Shown here in pieces: positions 48,838-59,574 of a stretch of DNA of 60,000 bases (positions are counted from its first letter, which is position 1; the number at the start of each line of letters is the position of its first letter). Source of the DNA: Owenia fusiformis (taxonomy: Eukaryota > Annelida > Polychaeta > Sabellida > Oweniidae); the NCBI GenBank assembly GCA_903813345.2, contig CAIIXF020000008.1:22430822-22490821 (forward strand), written 5' to 3'. The notes beneath the pieces were generated by a model. The model searched no databases. It saw only the letters and a list, made by a program, of their open reading frames with translations, and was not told the origin of the DNA. A program made the translations under genes and the position numbers.

Positions 48838-49381
48838 TTATTATATACCCAATATGTAACACTAATCCTGATTGGTCAATACCTAGTCACGTGTTCCGAA
48901 ATAGATTTACTATTTCCCTCGGAAAGTTATATTCCCTCAAATGTGACGTCAGCGGGAATATACATTTGAACTATTGCCCGCTGACGTCACAATTGCAACT
49001 TCTATTACCCTTGGAAACGTCTGCGCATCATCACTGCGCAGACGAAAAACAGAAAAATGGAGGATGAGCACAAACACAAATCAACTCCGTTCACCATGAC
49101 AGACGTGCGTGAACGATACAATATAAGCAACGTGTATAAAGTTCCCTAAGCTCAATACGTCTGTGTAATTTCAAGTGTTATGATAATCTATTCCGCGTGT
49201 TAAACGCGATTGAATTTGTCAAGTGAGAGTCTCAGAGGCAAAAATTTCTGTTGAGCATCTGATGACGTCACAGCTTATAATGCTAACAATGGACCCGGCA
49301 CCCGGGGAGGGGGCTTTCTAAGCCTTTTTGGCCTTCGCAGAGGAAATGGGACAAGAGTCAGTATAGGGTATATAATAAAAC
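48838..49381. mobile_element. TIR element with CRE palindromes and a 30-codon ORF
   Basis: TTTATTATATACCC at 48838-48851 is inverted as GGGTATATAATAAA at about 49367-49380. Near the left end TGTGACGTCAGCGGG and GCCCGCTGACGTCACA face each other across 19 bp, each holding a full CRE octamer TGACGTCA. A GC-rich palindrome CTGCGCATCATCACTGCGCAG follows at 49020. A short ORF begins downstream at 49057. It looks like a non-autonomous DNA transposon that may carry its own promoter. Confidence 0.6.
49057..49149 (+). CDS. Short ORF carried by the CRE-palindrome element
   Basis: ATG at 49057 to TAA at 49147-49149 gives 30 codons, including HKSTPFTMTDVRERYNISN, followed by VYKVP. It sits right behind the CRE-containing left end, where an autonomous element would have its transposase start. 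It may be the remaining first exon of a deleted transposase gene. No homology is recognised. Confidence 0.3.
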   Translation: MEDEHKHKSTPFTMTDVRERYNISNVYKVP

Positions 49382-49556
49382 AAATAGTGACTGCCTAATT
49401 TCGAGCAATAGTGTAAATGATTTCCCCTTGGGAATATCCTCTACAATGTACTATTCCCTCAGCCTGCGGCTTCGGGAATAGTACATTGTAGAGGATATTC
49501 CCTCGGGGAAATAATTTACACTATTACCCTCAATGGCAGTCACTATTTGTATAATA
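49370..49556. mobile_element. Near-perfect palindromic MITE
   Basis: GGGAATATCCTCTACAATGT at 49431 is repeated in inverse up to about 49503 around a 15-bp loop. Pairing continues outward with slight mismatches through AATAGTGTAAAT and CAAATAGTGACTGCC to the ends (TATAATA / TATTATA-like). The arms are about 85 bp. It overlaps the right end of the CRE-palindrome element and may be part of the same composite insertion. Confidence 0.8.
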
Positions 49557-51165
49557 CTCACATGGGAGGATGTAAAAATTATAAATGGCATCTTATTTTA
49601 TTGAAGTTTTATATGGCATTATCATTATGAATAGTCTGAATAAGTTTGATGCATTTAAATAGACTAGTACCTTTTATTAAAATGACCATATAGTACAATT
49701 CATGACCATTCCCTGCAATATGCATTTGTGAAGGTGAGTCACTGTTAAAAAAGTACAGTGCATATGAAAATTATAAAAACAGATTTATTTAGATAATTTT
49801 CTCATCATTTTATGATTCCTGGCATCACAGCTTAATAAACTCTGAACATAGTGTTAAAGATCTCATCCCCCCACAAATCCACCCTCCCGTAATGTTTATG
49901 TAATATCCCAGATTTGAGTAGAAATAATCTTGATACGATATTGTTCACGTCTGTGCCTTGTTTGATTCCTGGCATCACAGCTTAATAAACTCTGAACATA
50001 GTTTTAAATATCTCATCCCCCCACAAATCCACTCTGTCCCGTAATGTTTATGTACTTGTGCTTGAAATCTGGAGCCATGTGTATCAGAAGATGAAAAAAC
50101 TAAACCAAATCAATAACCTGTTTTCTATAATTCTTTGAAGATGGAACAGCTGCAAAGATGCATTATTAAAAAACAGGTATTGAAACTTGCAGCGAGAAAC
50201 AATGGATGGATCTGTGTAATTACATGAAATGATTGACGTCAGTAGAATATATAAAAATAGAACTAGAGTGAATTATCGTTCAACTCTGTGATCATTCATA
50301 GTGTTAACCTAAATGTCATGGAGAAACCGCAATGACCCTGGTAGGCTTGTATAATCAAATTTAAAATATTTTCAAAGTATAAATTAATTTTATAATCTTG
50401 TTAAGCAAGTAATGAAATTAGGTTATTTTGGTTATTATTATAGATAGTTTGAAATAGCAAATTTCTAATTAAGAAAACACTTAAGTTCATAAAGGAGAGG
50501 CTTTTATGATTTGCCACACCTTTTTCTATCTCTCCTTGTAGCTATGAACTATTCTATATTTTACTACCTGCATACCCATATATATTTGTTTCAACAACTT
50601 ATGGAAGATGAAAATTTACATCTAACAGATTGCTCAAAAGTAAGCTATAAATGAAAAAATACATTGGTTAACATATTTTATAACTGTCACCTTGTGTTTT
50701 GACTGACTCTCAGTATACTCAGTGTCAACTCAACATATTGATGGCTGTATTCACTTGACTCTAATGAGATATTTAGACCTTGAATGAATGTACATGTGCA
50801 TGTATGCCAGTGTTACCTTGAACATTAAAATGATGAGACAGTTTCATGAAAGATTGTCCTAGTTGTTGATTAATTGAGAAGACAACCGTAAACTTGACTA
50901 ATCAATATTGATATTCCAATTTCCAAGGGCATCTCCAGGCTGCCTCAAATTATTATATCCCTTGATTTTCAGTCGCATCCAGGTTAATAGATAACTAGAG
51001 CAGGAGTTTGCAACATCATTTCAAGTGATTCTCATATTTTGTAGATTTTGTAAGGTTAATAGATGATATGGAAGTAAAAGAAGACACTTAAAATATTATA
51101 AAAGGATTGATTGGTACATGGCATATATGTGGTTTGTATTTATGGTCTATTTTATGTGCTTTCAG
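49557..51165 (+). repeat. Intron end, with a 150-bp tandem duplication
   Basis: GATTCCTGGCATCACAGC at 49814 recurs at 49964, a 150-bp period, with about 95 bp of close similarity (through CCCCACAAATCCAC and CCCGTAATGTTTATGTA). The rest of this stretch, up to the acceptor before 51166, is ordinary AT-rich intron. Confidence 0.75.
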
Positions 51166-51415
51166 TGCCAGGCCCTGTGAAGGATGAGCCACCAAGTATA
51201 TCAGTCCCTACACAGTTACAGCTACCTGAGAAACCACGTGGTAAGGGTCGTCCATCTAAATCTGGGTCACCAGGCCGTCCTGGGGTAAGCTGCCCGACGT
51301 GTGGTAAACAGTTCAACAATTCGAGTGCCTTAGCAAAACATAAGTTGACGCACAGTGACGAACGCAAGTACGTTTGTCCTATATGCTCCAAAGCCTTTAA
51401 AAGACAGGATCACTT
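51166..51415 (+). CDS. TRERF1/ZNF541-like gene: exon with AT-hook-like patch and zinc fingers 1-2
   Basis: Acceptor GTGCTTTCAG before 51166, phase 1 in; donor CACTT|GTAAGT after 51415, phase 2 out. It encodes VKDEPP (SUMO consensus, K544), then a basic stretch with two GRP cores (GKGRPSK and SPGRPG, about 564-578) like an AT-hook, then C2H2 finger 1 (CPTCGKQFNNSSALAKHKLT plus H; C581, C584, H597, H601). Finger 2 follows the linker (CPICSKAFKRQDH; C609, C612), and its His pair lies in the next exon. The finger sequences match those of TRERF1/ZNF541 proteins as I know them (ALAKH and AFKRQDHL). Role inferred: DNA recognition for an HDAC corepressor scaffold. Confidence 0.93.
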
Positions 51416-52150
51416 GTAAGTAGCTTCTTTCCCCATACTTTTTTCAGTAGACTTCTCTTTACCTCTATTATATCTTAAAAATGTTAATTTTCTACCGCAC
51501 TATGTCAGTAACTTTCGAAAGGAGGAATGGCATTGAAAAGTGATTGTAATGAAAACAACATATTCCATTTTATTTCCCATTTGAAAAACTCATATGGTCC
51601 ATTGTTTTTAGTGTGATTTTGGTCACCAAAATTTGATATCTTCCAAAACAGGCTTTCAATGACATTCTACCTTTAGAGAACTTACAGATCTCTTGTATAA
51701 ACTATTCATGAAATAAAAATAAGAAAAGCAAGAAATTATTATTGGAGGAAAACATATTATTTTGATGAGATATGTTACAGGTTGCATTTATGGTGAGAAA
51801 ACAAGTAAACAAACTTAGTACACTAATTACACAAAACACCTTAGGTATTCTTTTTGCCAATTAATAGTCGTCATCATCATCATCAGGCCCACTTCAATCG
51901 AATGTATTATTATAGTTATTATTGAGTATCATGATAAGGTAAATCAATAGGTTCTGTGCAACTTGCATGCCTTAATAAACTGTATGTAGAAATCTAGGCT
52001 CAGAGTTACTGAATTGATTAATTTCTTTCTGACTTACCCCTGGATTGTACATTTAGTAAGCATCTAGGCCATCCAAAGTCTATTTACCTGGAAGGGAATT
52101 ATTTAAAGAAATGGGTCATTTTTGCAAAAATCTTTTGTTTTTGTTTATAG
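51416..52150 (+). other. Intron 2
   Basis: GTAAGT at 51416 to TTTTTGTTTATAG at 52150; 735 bp of AT-rich sequence, no repeat recognised. Confidence 0.85.
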
Positions 52151-52612
52151 AAATGGTCACATGATGACTCACAGAAGCAAGAAGCCTTTTATGTGCAAGT
52201 TTGAAGGATGTGACAAAAGTTATTGTGACGCGAGATCTTTAAGAAGACATCATGAGAATCATCACCAGAATATGGACCCACCAAGCACGACAACAGTGTC
52301 CTCACATTTAGCAGTACCTCCTGGTATGAGTTTCCCTAGCAATCGGAATCCAAACACAACACAACCCCAGGGGAGCTACTTTCAGTTTGACCCTGGGTTC
52401 CAGGCCCAAGCTCAAAGTGCGGGAGACAGTAGTCCTTCCTGGCAGACAGGGACCAAGTATCAAGCCCAGAGGCAATACAGTGGTGAGAGATCTCCTGGGT
52501 ACTTGAATCAAGTAAGCCCCATCAGTCCCGCAGTTGGAGGACCTAACAGCCCACTGAGGTCCCAGGCACCCAGAGCTGTATGGAATATACCTGGGTATAA
52601 CCCCATGCTTGA
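52151..52612 (+). CDS. TRERF1/ZNF541-like gene: exon completing finger 2 and holding finger 3
   Basis: Phase 2 in (TT|A = Leu) and phase 2 out (GA|GTAAGT). The start, NGHMMTH, supplies H625 and H629 of finger 2. Finger 3 is C637-x4-C642-x12-H655-x3-H659 (CKFEGCDKSYCDARSLRRHH), the longer C-x4-C form that also occurs in the third finger of TRERF1 (KSYCDxRSLRRH). The rest (about 660-775) is Ser/Gln/Pro-rich and probably disordered, ending in AVWNIPGYNPMLE. The splice falling inside finger 2 is a useful ancestral-intron marker for comparison with other animals. Confidence 0.93.
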
Positions 52613-53410
52613 GTAAGTAAACATACACTTCAATGTTCAAACAGTAAAATCGTTTTAGTTGTTTGTTTTTTTCAATAAATCACGTTATGCTCTGCATGAT
52701 AATTATATAATGGGTAACCTATCTTAATATTATGTGTTTGATAATACATGAACATGTTATGAAGTAATATATTATGAGCACTTAAAGTTATTAATTTAAT
52801 GGATAGCTAAGCTAATTTGTAATTGTTTGTATTCATACATTCAAAAGCATCATTGGATGACATCATAGTGTTAATAATATGTCACATTTTTATCTTTATC
52901 AAAATTTAAACACTAAAGCGATCAATATGAACCTTGGAGATTTAGGAGGCACAGATTCTGAACTAGTACTAGATTCATTTGATTCTCATATATATCAGAG
53001 TTTGAAGATACATGTAGTTTATTATTTAGTATATATATTCATGCAGGAATTTCTATATTTGATTTATATTATTTTATTTACTGTTCCATCCCATGGGACT
53101 CAATTGAACAATGTCTAAAAATCATTCCTATTTTAAAATGTTCATTTATTGATGTTTTTGGGTCACATTGTGAGCCTAAGAAATCACCCACTCATTTATC
53201 AATATTCAGCGATCATAGAAATCTTCTATTTTGATATCATCTATGACGACATCAACTTTTCAATGTACATTATATGCAGTCAATGGAACATCAACAAAAG
53301 CATGTTTGATTTGTTCACATGCAAGGTGTTCAATATGGAAAGTAATGTTTTTTTTATATTTATTTTATATTTTATTTGATTTAAGTTGTTTTGTGTTGTT
53401 GTTGTTGCAG
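52613..53410 (+). other. Intron 3
   Basis: GTAAGT at 52613 to GTTGTTGTTGTTGCAG at 53410. A fragment like the left end of the element at 3215 (GGGTCACATTGTGAGCCTA) lies at 53159-53178. Short ORFs here are not genes. Confidence 0.8.
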
Positions 53411-53516
53411 TGATCTATCACCAAAGCCTGTAGAGTGTAGTATATGCCACAGACGCTTCAAGAATGTCCCTGCCCTCAATGGACACATGCGCCTTCATGG
53501 AGGCTACTTCAAGAAG
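53411..53516 (+). CDS. TRERF1/ZNF541-like gene: exon with zinc finger 4
   Basis: Phase 2 in (GA|T = Asp), phase 0 out (AAG|GTATGT). The 106-nt exon encodes one complete C2H2 finger, [20 protein letters not shown] plus H (C785, C788, H801, H805), followed by GGYFKK. The sequence [20 protein letters not shown] is highly characteristic of the TRERF1/ZNF541 family and is the strongest single identifier here. It is separated from fingers 1-3 by about 125 disordered residues. Confidence 0.95.
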
Positions 53517-55168
53517 GTATGTTAAAGAAATGGTTGCAGAAAGTCTTGCATCACATCTCTGCCCTCTGGTAACCCCCTTACCCCTTGTTAGTGAAAGAAT
53601 TGGAGATATCACAGGGCTGTATTCAAAACTAAAATTCCAGAGTTGACACCAAGTGCATGTTTTATGGTGTTTTTCTCAGACAGGATATTAGCTCAGATAT
53701 TCTGAGAACAGTGTGAATGAATTCATCTGTTGTTTTCTTTATTTTGTTGTAAGATAATACAAAATATTTATTGTTAATTTCCTCCATTGAACTCTTGCCA
53801 ATTACAAAACAGGTATAAATATTTCTGAAATTTCCACATCAAATCATTAATCTATTACATATTTTTGTTTTGAAAAGATGAATATTTCATTTTGCAATTT
53901 TTCAATTTGTTGATAAATATTCTCTTGGCAATGAATTCAAATAATAGTAATTGCCCAAAAAAGTTTGAATATCTAAAAAATTGGAAAATAAAATATTTTT
54001 TCCCAGTTGAAATGATGACATCACAAATTGTGCCACCTTCGTGATGAACCTTTTTATTGGTACAATGTCGGGATGACCTCCAATGGAAATTAAGATAACA
54101 AACACATTTTCAAAGCAAAATAAACTTGAAAAATGAACTGTATTCAGTATGTGTGTAAACAGTCTCTTTGAAGTGTCAGTCTGTGATCCACTTTGTTCTA
54201 TCATCTTTTCACTAAGTTATATGTAGCAGGAAAATATGATTGATTTATCAAATAAAATACATAGGGAAACAATGGAAATAGATGTATAAATAACCCAGTT
54301 ATCAGGTCTATTGATTTTAATGCAGGTCATTAGTAATTCCAAGTATTGCAATAAGCTATTCATGGATATCTATCTGTGTATGTTTTTATGTAAGACAAGT
54401 AGCCTGTTTCAATAAGTTCTAGCAATAAATCTTTTAAGTAGATCAGAATGCAACCTCCTACGTCAAGCTCCATTTTATTAAGCAGACATGTGAATGAAAC
54501 CGCAAACCCTTTGCTCCCTCAGGTGTGGGGAATTAATTTACTAATGGAGGATATTACCATAGCAACAAACTCTATCAATGACGCTTAAATGCGAGATATG
54601 GCAATGTGCAGAACATCACAATGACGTAATCAGAGATCTAAAATTACTGAATATACATGGTTCACTTTTAAGTGCATAAATACATATGTTTTATCCGTGT
54701 TTATTATTAGTAATTATAGAAACAGGATCTTTTTAATATATTTGCATGCATTTTAACTTATATTTTTAAGTAAAAGGCATGATTGCTTTTCAATAGAATT
54801 TTCATGCAAGTTGGATATTTTTCTTTCTGGCACATTTCATGAAAATAAAAAAGGATCATTGTCTTTACTTGTCTCTGTTCTTGTTTTTGTTAAATATCAT
54901 TATTATTGTGTTCTCTACATGAGACCTAAATGCATCCAATCCCCTAATTGAACTCAAACACATTGGTGTTATTGCAGTGTATTAGCATATTGAATCATCA
55001 ATGACATACTTGAAGTGAATTGAGGAAGTAAATTAACAATTTTTGTTTGCTTTGTTTCATTTCCTTTTAATGCTAAGTCCTATCTTTATATACGTGTCAT
55101 ATATATCCCTTGCAAGCATCAACATTTCCATTGTGTGAATAAAAAAGTAATATAATTTCCTGTTTTAG
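53517..55168 (+). other. Intron 4, with a possible regulatory patch
   Basis: GTATGT to TTCCTGTTTTAG. Most is AT-rich and plain. A segment at 54480-54640 is more GC-balanced and contains TTACCATAGCAAC, close to an RFX X-box, and ATGACGTAATC, a CRE/ATF-like site. No exon seen. Confidence 0.6.
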
Positions 55169-57039
55169 GACATAATACCTGTAAAGAAAGGTGATGATAA
55201 GGAGGATGATGCCCAGTCCAACCGCAAGCCCAGTGACACTAATATAGCTGAAAGCCACCAGCTCCAACAAGCTAGAGACAATGGGAACCACCGTGTACCC
55301 ATGCAGCAGATCATGGAAGAGGGGAGATCTCATGGTAGTGAGCATCATGAGAATATGGGCAATAATTACAGAGATGGCCCAGAAAATCCTGCCCCAATGC
55401 CACTTCTTATGCCCCCTCCCCTGCCTAAACGTCATCATGATGAGAAAAGACAGTCTGACCAATCAGAAAAGGCATATTACTCAAATGGAAGTGGGTACAT
55501 CAACACAGACAATCATGCTGAAGTTAGTTTGAATGATTCATCTGCTAAGACAGAAGAAGCTGCCCTTTTAAGGGATGCCTTTTTGTCCCAGGCAAAGGGA
55601 AGTTCCATGTCTCGCTCCCCTGATCCTCCTGTCACCTCAGGGGACCTTCCAGCATTATCAGACCCCCAGATTCTTCCCTCCCTTACACCTCCCACCAGTC
55701 ACAGCCTTCCTGCAGATTACCCCTCAGGCCCACTAGGCATGGCTCACACCTTTAATGGTGGGATGGGGCATGATATCTCTGATCAAAGATCTCTTATGGA
55801 TTCATATGGGGGTCCAGGTTTAGCCATGGAAAATACCCTGAACCATGACCCAGTGAAAATAATGAACATGCTGCATGGTCTGAAGAATCGTGCACTGGAT
55901 AAGAACTCAAATAATATGGATGTCGGAGTGAAATCAGAAAGTGCCTTCTCCTTTTCAAATGTTCCTCTAAATAAAGTTGCTTCTAGTCTGATGATCAAAA
56001 CTGAACATAGTGATTCACAACATGGTGCACCTGCTAAACTTCATGGTGGGTTGGTGGAGAGTCCCTTAACTAACCCCTACCCTACAGATGCTACAAATAC
56101 TACAAACACATTCTTCAGTCATGCACCAGCGAGGAATATCCACCTTGGGGAACAAAATCTCAATCAACAACATACCGCCAAAGATTCCAATGATCCTGGT
56201 CACCGTGGCGCCTATGATTATCATGAGGAAGAATTGGCCAATCCTCTCCGGTCCTCCTTTCAGCCAATTAAGCCTGAAATGAAAACAGCACGTGGTATAG
56301 AGAAAAATGAACGTAAGAGACACGCCAGCGCAGAAGCTGATAAATTCACTAGTCCAAAAAGAGCACTGACCGCACCTAGCAATTTACAAATGTTGCTGAT
56401 GCGTAAACAAGATCAAACTTCATATAAACAAGAGGTGCATGAGAGGCGAGAGCGGACCAGAAAGTACAGCGGTGATTCTCATATGCATCGCAGGACAAGC
56501 ATAGAAAGAGATTTCCAATTCCTTAAGCCTAGGAGTCGCCCAGGAAGTCGCTCCGAAGATCCCCTTTCAAAGTCAATGTCAGCAGTGGAGGCTAATCTTT
56601 TCAGAAACCCACACCCTTCTATAACAAGCCCTAGAAATAAGCGGAAACATCGACCTGAGCCACTGATCATCCCTCCTCACGTCAACAATTGTGGATTTCA
56701 GAGCCGACTTAGGTCACCACGGTTATGGGAAGGTGGAGAAAAGAAGACTCATACAACACCCCCACCATACACCCCACCTCCAATGTTAAGTCCAGTTAGG
56801 TCAGGATCTGGTTTATTCTGGAGCTTGAAGCCAGTGACGCCAACATCGGGGTCATTGACTCCACGGTTTAATCAAAGTCGACGAAGCAGCCTTTCTAATA
56901 GCCTCAATATGAGTGGAAGTATTAGCCAATCAAATAGTGGCCTCAATCTAAGTGGGAATCTCGCAAGTGTCACAGAGATAGAGGACAAGGAAATCCTTGA
57001 GGAAGAGATAGACCAACCTCCAGAGACAGATATCCAACC
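55169..57039 (+). CDS. TRERF1/ZNF541-like gene: large linker exon between finger 4 and ELM2
   Basis: Acceptor TGTTTTAG before 55169, phase 0 in; donor CC|GTAAGT after 57039, phase 2 out; 623 full codons (residues 812-1434). The frame is open from the acceptor, 44 codons before the first ATG at 55301, so that ATG is not the start. The protein is Ser/Pro/His-rich and disordered, with SUMO consensus sites VKSE (K1066), IKTE (K1088) and IKPE (K1179), basic patches ([25 protein letters not shown]), and the proline block [20 protein letters not shown] just before ELM2. An equivalent block precedes ELM2 in vertebrate relatives, as far as I recall. The C-terminal end is acidic ([19 protein letters not shown]). 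Confidence 0.92.
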
Positions 57040-59113
57040 GTAAGTTGCATTTTCAAAATCATCTTTGTGAATACAAGCGCTTTGCTGTGACAATTATTGA
57101 TCGTAATATAATTTGCCTGTATATTACTCCTTTGTGACATCAGAAATTAATTTTATTTATGTTATTATTATGACCATTAACAGTTATTTAACATTTCTTT
57201 TATAATGGTTATCACAACAACTCCATATTGGAATTACAATGCAGAAAACTGCACTTTTGTAGCTGCAAGTTGAGAAAACCTATTTCAGTTGTCCTTTAAA
57301 AACTGATTAGGTTTTAGGTACATGCCAGCCATTTTGAATTCTTTGAGAAACCAAGAAATTATATATCAAGTTATGGCTTTAAGGTTTAGTGTATGTCACA
57401 AACATACAATGAACTTGATTTGATATTTATTAATAGTATTTTGTTGAATTTTATTATTTGACATCACATGGTAATTTAGTGATTATCAAACTTTGTTTAA
57501 AGTCTTCATGGATACACAATCATATAGCATTTGATAAAATCTATCACTGGTGAGAACACTCTGTAACTTGGTTAACATAATCACAATTGAAATTCGAGCT
57601 TTTTTGGTCAGGTATTGTAAGGACAGGTATTGTAAGGATTCATGATCTAGAACTTCTTCAAGGAATGTCCTAGACATTTAAGAGGTTTTCTAGGTTTATA
57701 AGAGAGTTCAATGGGAAGTGTTACAACTTATTTCCGTGCGATAATTACTTAATTATAATCAAATAGGATACAAATAGATATAGATGTAGAATTTTATTGG
57801 TATTTAGGCTTCTTATGCAATGAATATTGCAGGATATTCCATTACTATAGTTATAAATAACTGATTGGAATCAAATAAAGGCAATTCCCTTTGCGGAAGA
57901 GATGGGGGTGTTTGGCTAGAAGTTCCCATTAACGAGGTGATATATTCCTAAATCTCAAGTTAATCTTTTCCCAGAGACCTAAATTTCTCTGTTTATTTAA
58001 CATATAGTCGCCTACCATCACTTGTGATTTAAGCTCATTGTACATTTGATATGCGTTGCAAAACCAGTAAATTACAACACCAGTAGAAGTTGCACCCATC
58101 TTCCATTGAGACCATTGTTTATACACTGCATCATATGCATGTTTCAAGCTGTTGAATGTTTCATTTATGATCTGAATAACAGTATACAATATCCAACCTT
58201 GATTTATGATTTCCGTTTCCTTTGGTTATTATTGGTGTTTATAAATATTTGTTGTTTTATCTTTTTTTATGTCACCACCAAAAAGTGGTGCCATATTGTT
58301 ATGGTCTCCGTTTTTTTTGACGGCAGTTGGTGATCGGCGTCTGTAACAAATTTTTACAACTTCCAATAACTTAACAAATACTGTTTAGACTGACTTCTAT
58401 TTTATTCAAAATCATCTACATGTTTCCAGAAGTTCAAATCTGACTTTATATTTAAGATTTGACCTTTAATGACCAAAAAAGGTCAAAAAGGTATTTTTTC
58501 AACTTGCTTCAAATTGACCAATTTCTTTTTTCAAATCATCTACAAGTTATCAGAAGTTCAAATCTGACTTAAGATTTGAGATTTGACCTTCAATGACCTT
58601 CTCAAGGTCAAAAAGGTATTTTTTCAACTTGCTTCAAATTGATCAATTTCTTTTTTCAAAATCATCTATAAAAAGGTCAAAGAGGTATTTTTTCAACTTG
58701 CTTCTAATCGCTTCAAATCTTTTTTTCAAAATCATCTTCAAGTTCTCAACAGTTCAAATCTGACTATAGATGTGACCTTCAATGACATTCTCAAGGTCAA
58801 TAGGTTTTTTTCATCTTGCTTCAAATTAACCAATTGTTTCACAATCATCTACAAGTTCTCAGAAGTTCAAATCTGACATTAGATTTGAGATTCCACCTTC
58901 AATGACCTTCTCAGGGTCAAAAAAGGTCTATTTACAACTTGCTTCAAATTGACCAATTTATTTTTTCAAAATCATCTACAAGTTCTAAGAAATTCAAATC
59001 TGACTAAGATTGAACTCATAATATTGTGAGCAACAAGGGGTGACATTTTGTCATGTTAATGCCTTGTCTACAATTTGTAGTCATAACCATTCAATTTGTT
59101 TTCCATTTTCCAG
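57040..59113 (+). other. Intron 5
   Basis: GTAAGT at 57040 to CCATTTTCCAG at 59113. The first 1.2 kb is plain AT-rich sequence; the second half is occupied by the AGGTCA-rich repeat listed separately. Confidence 0.85.
58270..59060 (+). repeat. AGGTCA/TGACCT-rich tandem repeat element
   Basis: The phrase CTTGCTTCAAATTGACCA or a variant recurs at about 58503, 58627, 58697, 58816 and 58938, giving mostly 120-125-bp units. Each unit has GACCTT, AGGTCAAAAAGGT, and ATCATCTACAAGTT with AGAAGTTCAAATCTGAC. It is bounded on the left by GGTGCCATATTGTTATGGTC and on the right by GGTGACATTTTGTCATGTTA. Short deletion derivatives occur at 16960-17065 and 41770-41870, and a relative within 3790-4030. Confidence 0.7.
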
Positions 59114-59163
59114 ACATGTGAACATCGGACCCAACTATCAAGCAGCGATTCCAAGCTTCATAG
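59114..59163 (+). CDS. TRERF1/ZNF541-like gene: micro-exon opening the ELM2 domain
   Basis: The 50-nt exon (phase 2 in, completing CCA = Pro; phase 1 out, ATAG|GTGAGA) encodes HVNIGPNYQAAIPSFI. This is the conserved start of ELM2 (pattern I-x-V/I-G-x-x-[FY]-Q-A-x-I-P). ELM2 domains dimerise and, with the following SANT domain, bind and activate HDAC1/2. The match is short but specific, and its position after the proline block fits the family. Confidence 0.92.
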
Positions 59164-59487
59164 GTGAGATGTAGTTATATTGCAGATATTTTGATAAGAT
59201 TTGACAGAGATTACATCCAAGATAAGGGCATGAAATAAACATTTTTCTGGTCTCTACACCACTTCATATATACAGAATATTATTGAAGAAATACATGTAG
59301 TTATGAGAAATCTTGAGCACTACAATGTGTGTTAAATCTTGTATTGCATCAATCCTTCATGTAATCCCACCCTCATGCTATGGCCCATATCAAACCATAC
59401 CTGCTACATAATATAGGAGGTGATAGAGAGTGAAGTATGATTGTGTTTTGCAAGTGTTTAACAATTGTGCATCCCTGTATGTTACAG
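59164..59487 (+). other. Intron 6
   Basis: GTGAGA to TGTATGTTACAG, 324 bp, nothing recognised. Confidence 0.85.
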
Positions 59488-59574
59488 AAGAGCGTAGAGA
59501 TGTAATGAAGAGTGTGGAAAAGGCTGATATTGTGTTTGACCCAAAGACTGTGGAGGACATCCCAGAAGAAGATG
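59488..59574 (+). CDS. TRERF1/ZNF541-like gene: second ELM2 exon (gene continues beyond window)
   Basis: The 87-nt exon (phase 1 in, GAA = Glu; phase 1 out, GATG|GTAAGC) encodes EERRDVMKSVEKADIVFDPK and then TVEDIPEED. This is the middle of ELM2, where an acidic helix and a [LV]-x-[WF] hydrophobic position are usual. The remaining ELM2 and the SANT domain must lie to the right of 60000. The cumulative coding length from 19045 to here is 4441 nt, about 1480 codons. Confidence 0.9.

Noticed and set aside
53902-54204. 100-codon reverse-strand ORF in intron 4
   Set aside because: No recognisable domain and no supporting splice or promoter signals.
55301-55303. ATG at 55301 as a start of a separate 580-residue protein
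   Set aside because: The frame is open 44 codons upstream to a good splice acceptor at 55168 that joins the finger-4 exon in phase; it is an internal Met.
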